A program made the position numbers and the translations under genes. From Roseovarius sp. (GTDB lineage: Bacteria; Pseudomonadota; Alphaproteobacteria; Rhodobacterales; Rhodobacteraceae): a stretch of 6,469 nucleotides of DNA. The notes below the pieces were generated by a model. The model was not told the origin of the DNA. It did not search any database and saw only the letters and a program-made list of their open reading frames with translations. This document shows, in pieces, positions 5,259 to 6,469 of this stretch. Position 1 is the first letter of the stretch, and each line of letters begins with the position of its first letter. Location of the stretch: the NCBI GenBank assembly GCA_007125415.1, contig SLDH01000193.1:1-6469 (forward strand), in the 5' to 3' direction.

Positions 5259-5273
5259 TTTTCAGCAGCCTGT
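5259..5273 (-). repeat. Right terminal inverted repeat of the element
   Basis: TTTTCAGCAGCCTGT, the exact reverse complement of 4875-4889. Its last base is also part of the stop codon (TGA on the minus strand, 5275-5273) of the acyl-CoA synthetase gene. Confidence 0.8.
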
Positions 5274-6469
5274 CATAGGGCGCGGGCGATCTTGCGCAGT
5301 TCGACCTTCTGGATCTTGCCCGTGCTTGTCTTGGGCAGGTCCTGAAAAACCACCGTCTTGGGGCATTTGAACCCCGCGAGATTTTCCCGGGCAAAGGCGA
5401 TCAGCACTTCGGCCGTGACCTCGCGCCCCTCCTTCACCTCGACAAAGGCGCAGGGTGTTTCTCCCCATTTGTCATCCGGGCGTGCCACCACGGCGCAAAG
5501 CAGCACATCGGGATGCTTCATCATCACCCCTTCCACCTCCACGGAGGAGATGTTCTCGCCTCCGGAGATGATGATGTCCTTGGCACGGTCCGCGATCTTG
5601 AGATAGCCGTCTTCATGCTGATAGGCGATATCGCCCGAATGGAAATACCCGCCGCGGAAGGCTTCGGCCGTGGCGATGGGGTTCTTCAGATAGCCCTTCA
5701 TAACCACATTGCCCCGGATCATGATCTCGCCGTGGGTTTCGCCATCCATGGGCGTCTGTGTCATCGTCTCGGGGTCCATCGCGGTGATGTCATCGGCCAT
5801 GCTCATGGCAACACCGGTGCGCGCCTTGATGGTGTAGCGCTCATCATCCGGCAGACCGTCCCATTCCGGCTTCCAGATGCATTGGGTGACATGGCCGTAG
5901 GTTTCGGTGAGCCCATAGACCTGGCAGACATGAAAGCCCAGCGGCTCGATCGCGGCCAGTGTGGCGGCGGGCGGCGGCGCACCTGCCGTGAAAACCTCGA
6001 CGACATGATCGAAGGGCCGGCGCTCTTCCTCTTTCGCGTTGACGATCATGTTGAGCACGATCGGGGCCGCGCCGAGATGGGTGACGCCTTCATCGGCAAT
6101 GGCGTCATAGATCGCGGCCGGTGTGATATCGCGGCAGCACACGACAGTGCCGCCCAGCATGGGCATCATCCAGGTGTGATTCCAGTTGTTGCAGTGAAAG
6201 AGCGGCACGATGGTCAGGTAGCGCGAGCCGCGTGGGACAGGCCAGTCCACAGCCGTGCCCATTGTCATCAGATAGGCCCCGCGATGGTGATAGACCACGC
6301 CCTTGGGCCGCCCGGTGGTGCCGGATGTATAGTTGAGTGCAAGGCTTTCCCATTCGTCCTCGGGCATGATCCATTCGAAATCCGGGGCGCCGCTGGCCAG
6401 CAACTCGTCATAGGACTGGTAATGTCCGGCGGCCTGCACGCCGGCCACGTCATCCGCCACTTCGATCAC
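5273..6469 (-). CDS. Acyl-CoA synthetase (AMP-forming), 5' end outside the window
   Basis: This is the C-terminal 398 residues of an ANL-superfamily acyl-CoA ligase, which makes acyl-CoA from a carboxylic acid, ATP and CoA through an acyl-adenylate. Motifs, numbered from the window edge: the P-loop YTSGTTGRPKG (47-57), FHCNNWNHTW (91-100), GAAPIV (133-138), YGLTETYG (185-192), GYFHSGD (274-280), the hinge region DRAKDIIISGGENISSVEVE (294-313), and the C-terminal PKTSTGKIQK (379-388) with catalytic Lys385. It closely resembles the PRK08162 / AEE21-like subgroup (about 540 residues), so roughly 140 N-terminal residues lie beyond 6469. The apparent start at the edge is only a GTG inside the gene. 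The substrate is unknown: medium- or branched-chain acids are plausible, and a methylmercaptopropionate ligase (DmdB-like) role cannot be excluded. The C-terminus is at the usual place, just before the inverted-repeat element. Confidence 0.93.
   Translation of the reverse strand: MIEVADDVAGVQAAGHYQSYDELLASGAPDFEWIMPEDEWESLALNYTSGTTGRPKGVVYHHRGAYLMTMGTAVDWPVPRGSRYLTIVPLFHCNNWNHTWMMPMLGGTVVCCRDITPAAIYDAIADEGVTHLGAAPIVLNMIVNAKEEERRPFDHVVEVFTAGAPPPAATLAAIEPLGFHVCQVYGLTETYGHVTQCIWKPEWDGLPDDERYTIKARTGVAMSMADDITAMDPETMTQTPMDGETHGEIMIRGNVVMKGYLKNPIATAEAFRGGYFHSGDIAYQHEDGYLKIADRAKDIIISGGENISSVEVEGVMMKHPDVLLCAVVARPDDKWGETPCAFVEVKEGREVTAEVLIAFARENLAGFKCPKTVVFQDLPKTSTGKIQKVELRKIARAL

Larger units (their letters stand above)
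4875..5273. mobile_element. 399-bp MITE-like element with 15-bp terminal inverted repeats
   Basis: Perfect 15-bp inverted repeats bound the element: ACAGGCTGCTGAAAA at 4875-4889 and its complement TTTTCAGCAGCCTGT at 5259-5273. The GGCTGCTGAAAA type of end is familiar from bacterial DDE insertion sequences, but I cannot name the family securely. No transposase motif or convincing open frame is present, so it is a non-autonomous (MITE-like) element or an internally deleted insertion sequence. If the ends are taken as CAGG...CCTG, the flanking triplets are TAA (4873-4875) and TCA (5273-5275), both of TNA form but not identical. It sits between convergent genes and contains several strong hairpins. 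It must be mobilised, if at all, by a transposase elsewhere. Confidence 0.65.

Noticed and set aside
4900..5394. Open frames on both strands within the 399-bp element (156, 148, 75 and 69 codons).
   Set aside because: They have no DDE, zinc-finger or other transposase motif, run through hairpins and palindromes, and one reads into the end of the acyl-CoA synthetase gene. They are best seen as chance frames.
6467..6469. Apparent start codon of the acyl-CoA synthetase at the window edge.
   Set aside because: It is an internal GTG (valine) at the border; the family needs about 140 more N-terminal residues, which lie outside the window.

Overview
The window looks like a chromosomal stretch from a GC-rich alphaproteobacterium, most likely of the Rhodobacteraceae/Roseobacter group. 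The reasons are the protein flavour of PurB, the DUF6314 and DUF465 proteins, the Hsp20–DUF1150 pair, and an acyl-CoA synthetase of the PRK08162 type. No genus can be assigned from the sequence alone.

Layout, left to right. (1) purB (adenylosuccinate lyase, minus strand) is interrupted by an in-frame TAA at 56-58. The same frame continues past the stop with PurB-like residues to the window edge. (2) Divergent from it is a plus-strand DUF6314 protein (1326-1748), which converges on a small minus-strand DUF465/YdcH-type protein (1780-2004). (3) A divergent regulatory region (2005-2161) follows. It holds a heat-shock-sigma-like promoter and a two-hairpin leader whose second hairpin fits the ROSE RNA-thermometer pattern. 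This leader precedes an Hsp20 small heat-shock protein (2162-2575) and a tightly coupled DUF1150 protein (2580-2807), which ends at a 10-bp perfect hairpin. (4) Next is a CPA2-type cation:proton antiporter with a C-terminal TrkA-N/RCK nucleotide-binding domain (3022-4719). (5) A 553-base convergent intergenic region holds a 399-bp element bounded by perfect 15-bp inverted repeats and packed with hairpins. It has no credible transposase and looks like a MITE or an internally deleted insertion sequence. (6) The 3' two thirds or so of an acyl-CoA synthetase gene (minus strand) run off the right edge. Its stop codon touches the element's right terminal repeat.

How the parts work together. Hsp20 and DUF1150 form a two-gene heat-stress operon, probably controlled at transcription (RpoH-like promoter) and at translation (thermometer hairpin over the Shine-Dalgarno). 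The other genes are separate housekeeping or metabolic units: purine synthesis, K+/Na+ and pH homeostasis, and acyl-CoA activation. No defence system, CRISPR array, tRNA or rRNA was seen. The most notable points are the purB nonsense codon, the ROSE-like leader and the structured inverted-repeat element.
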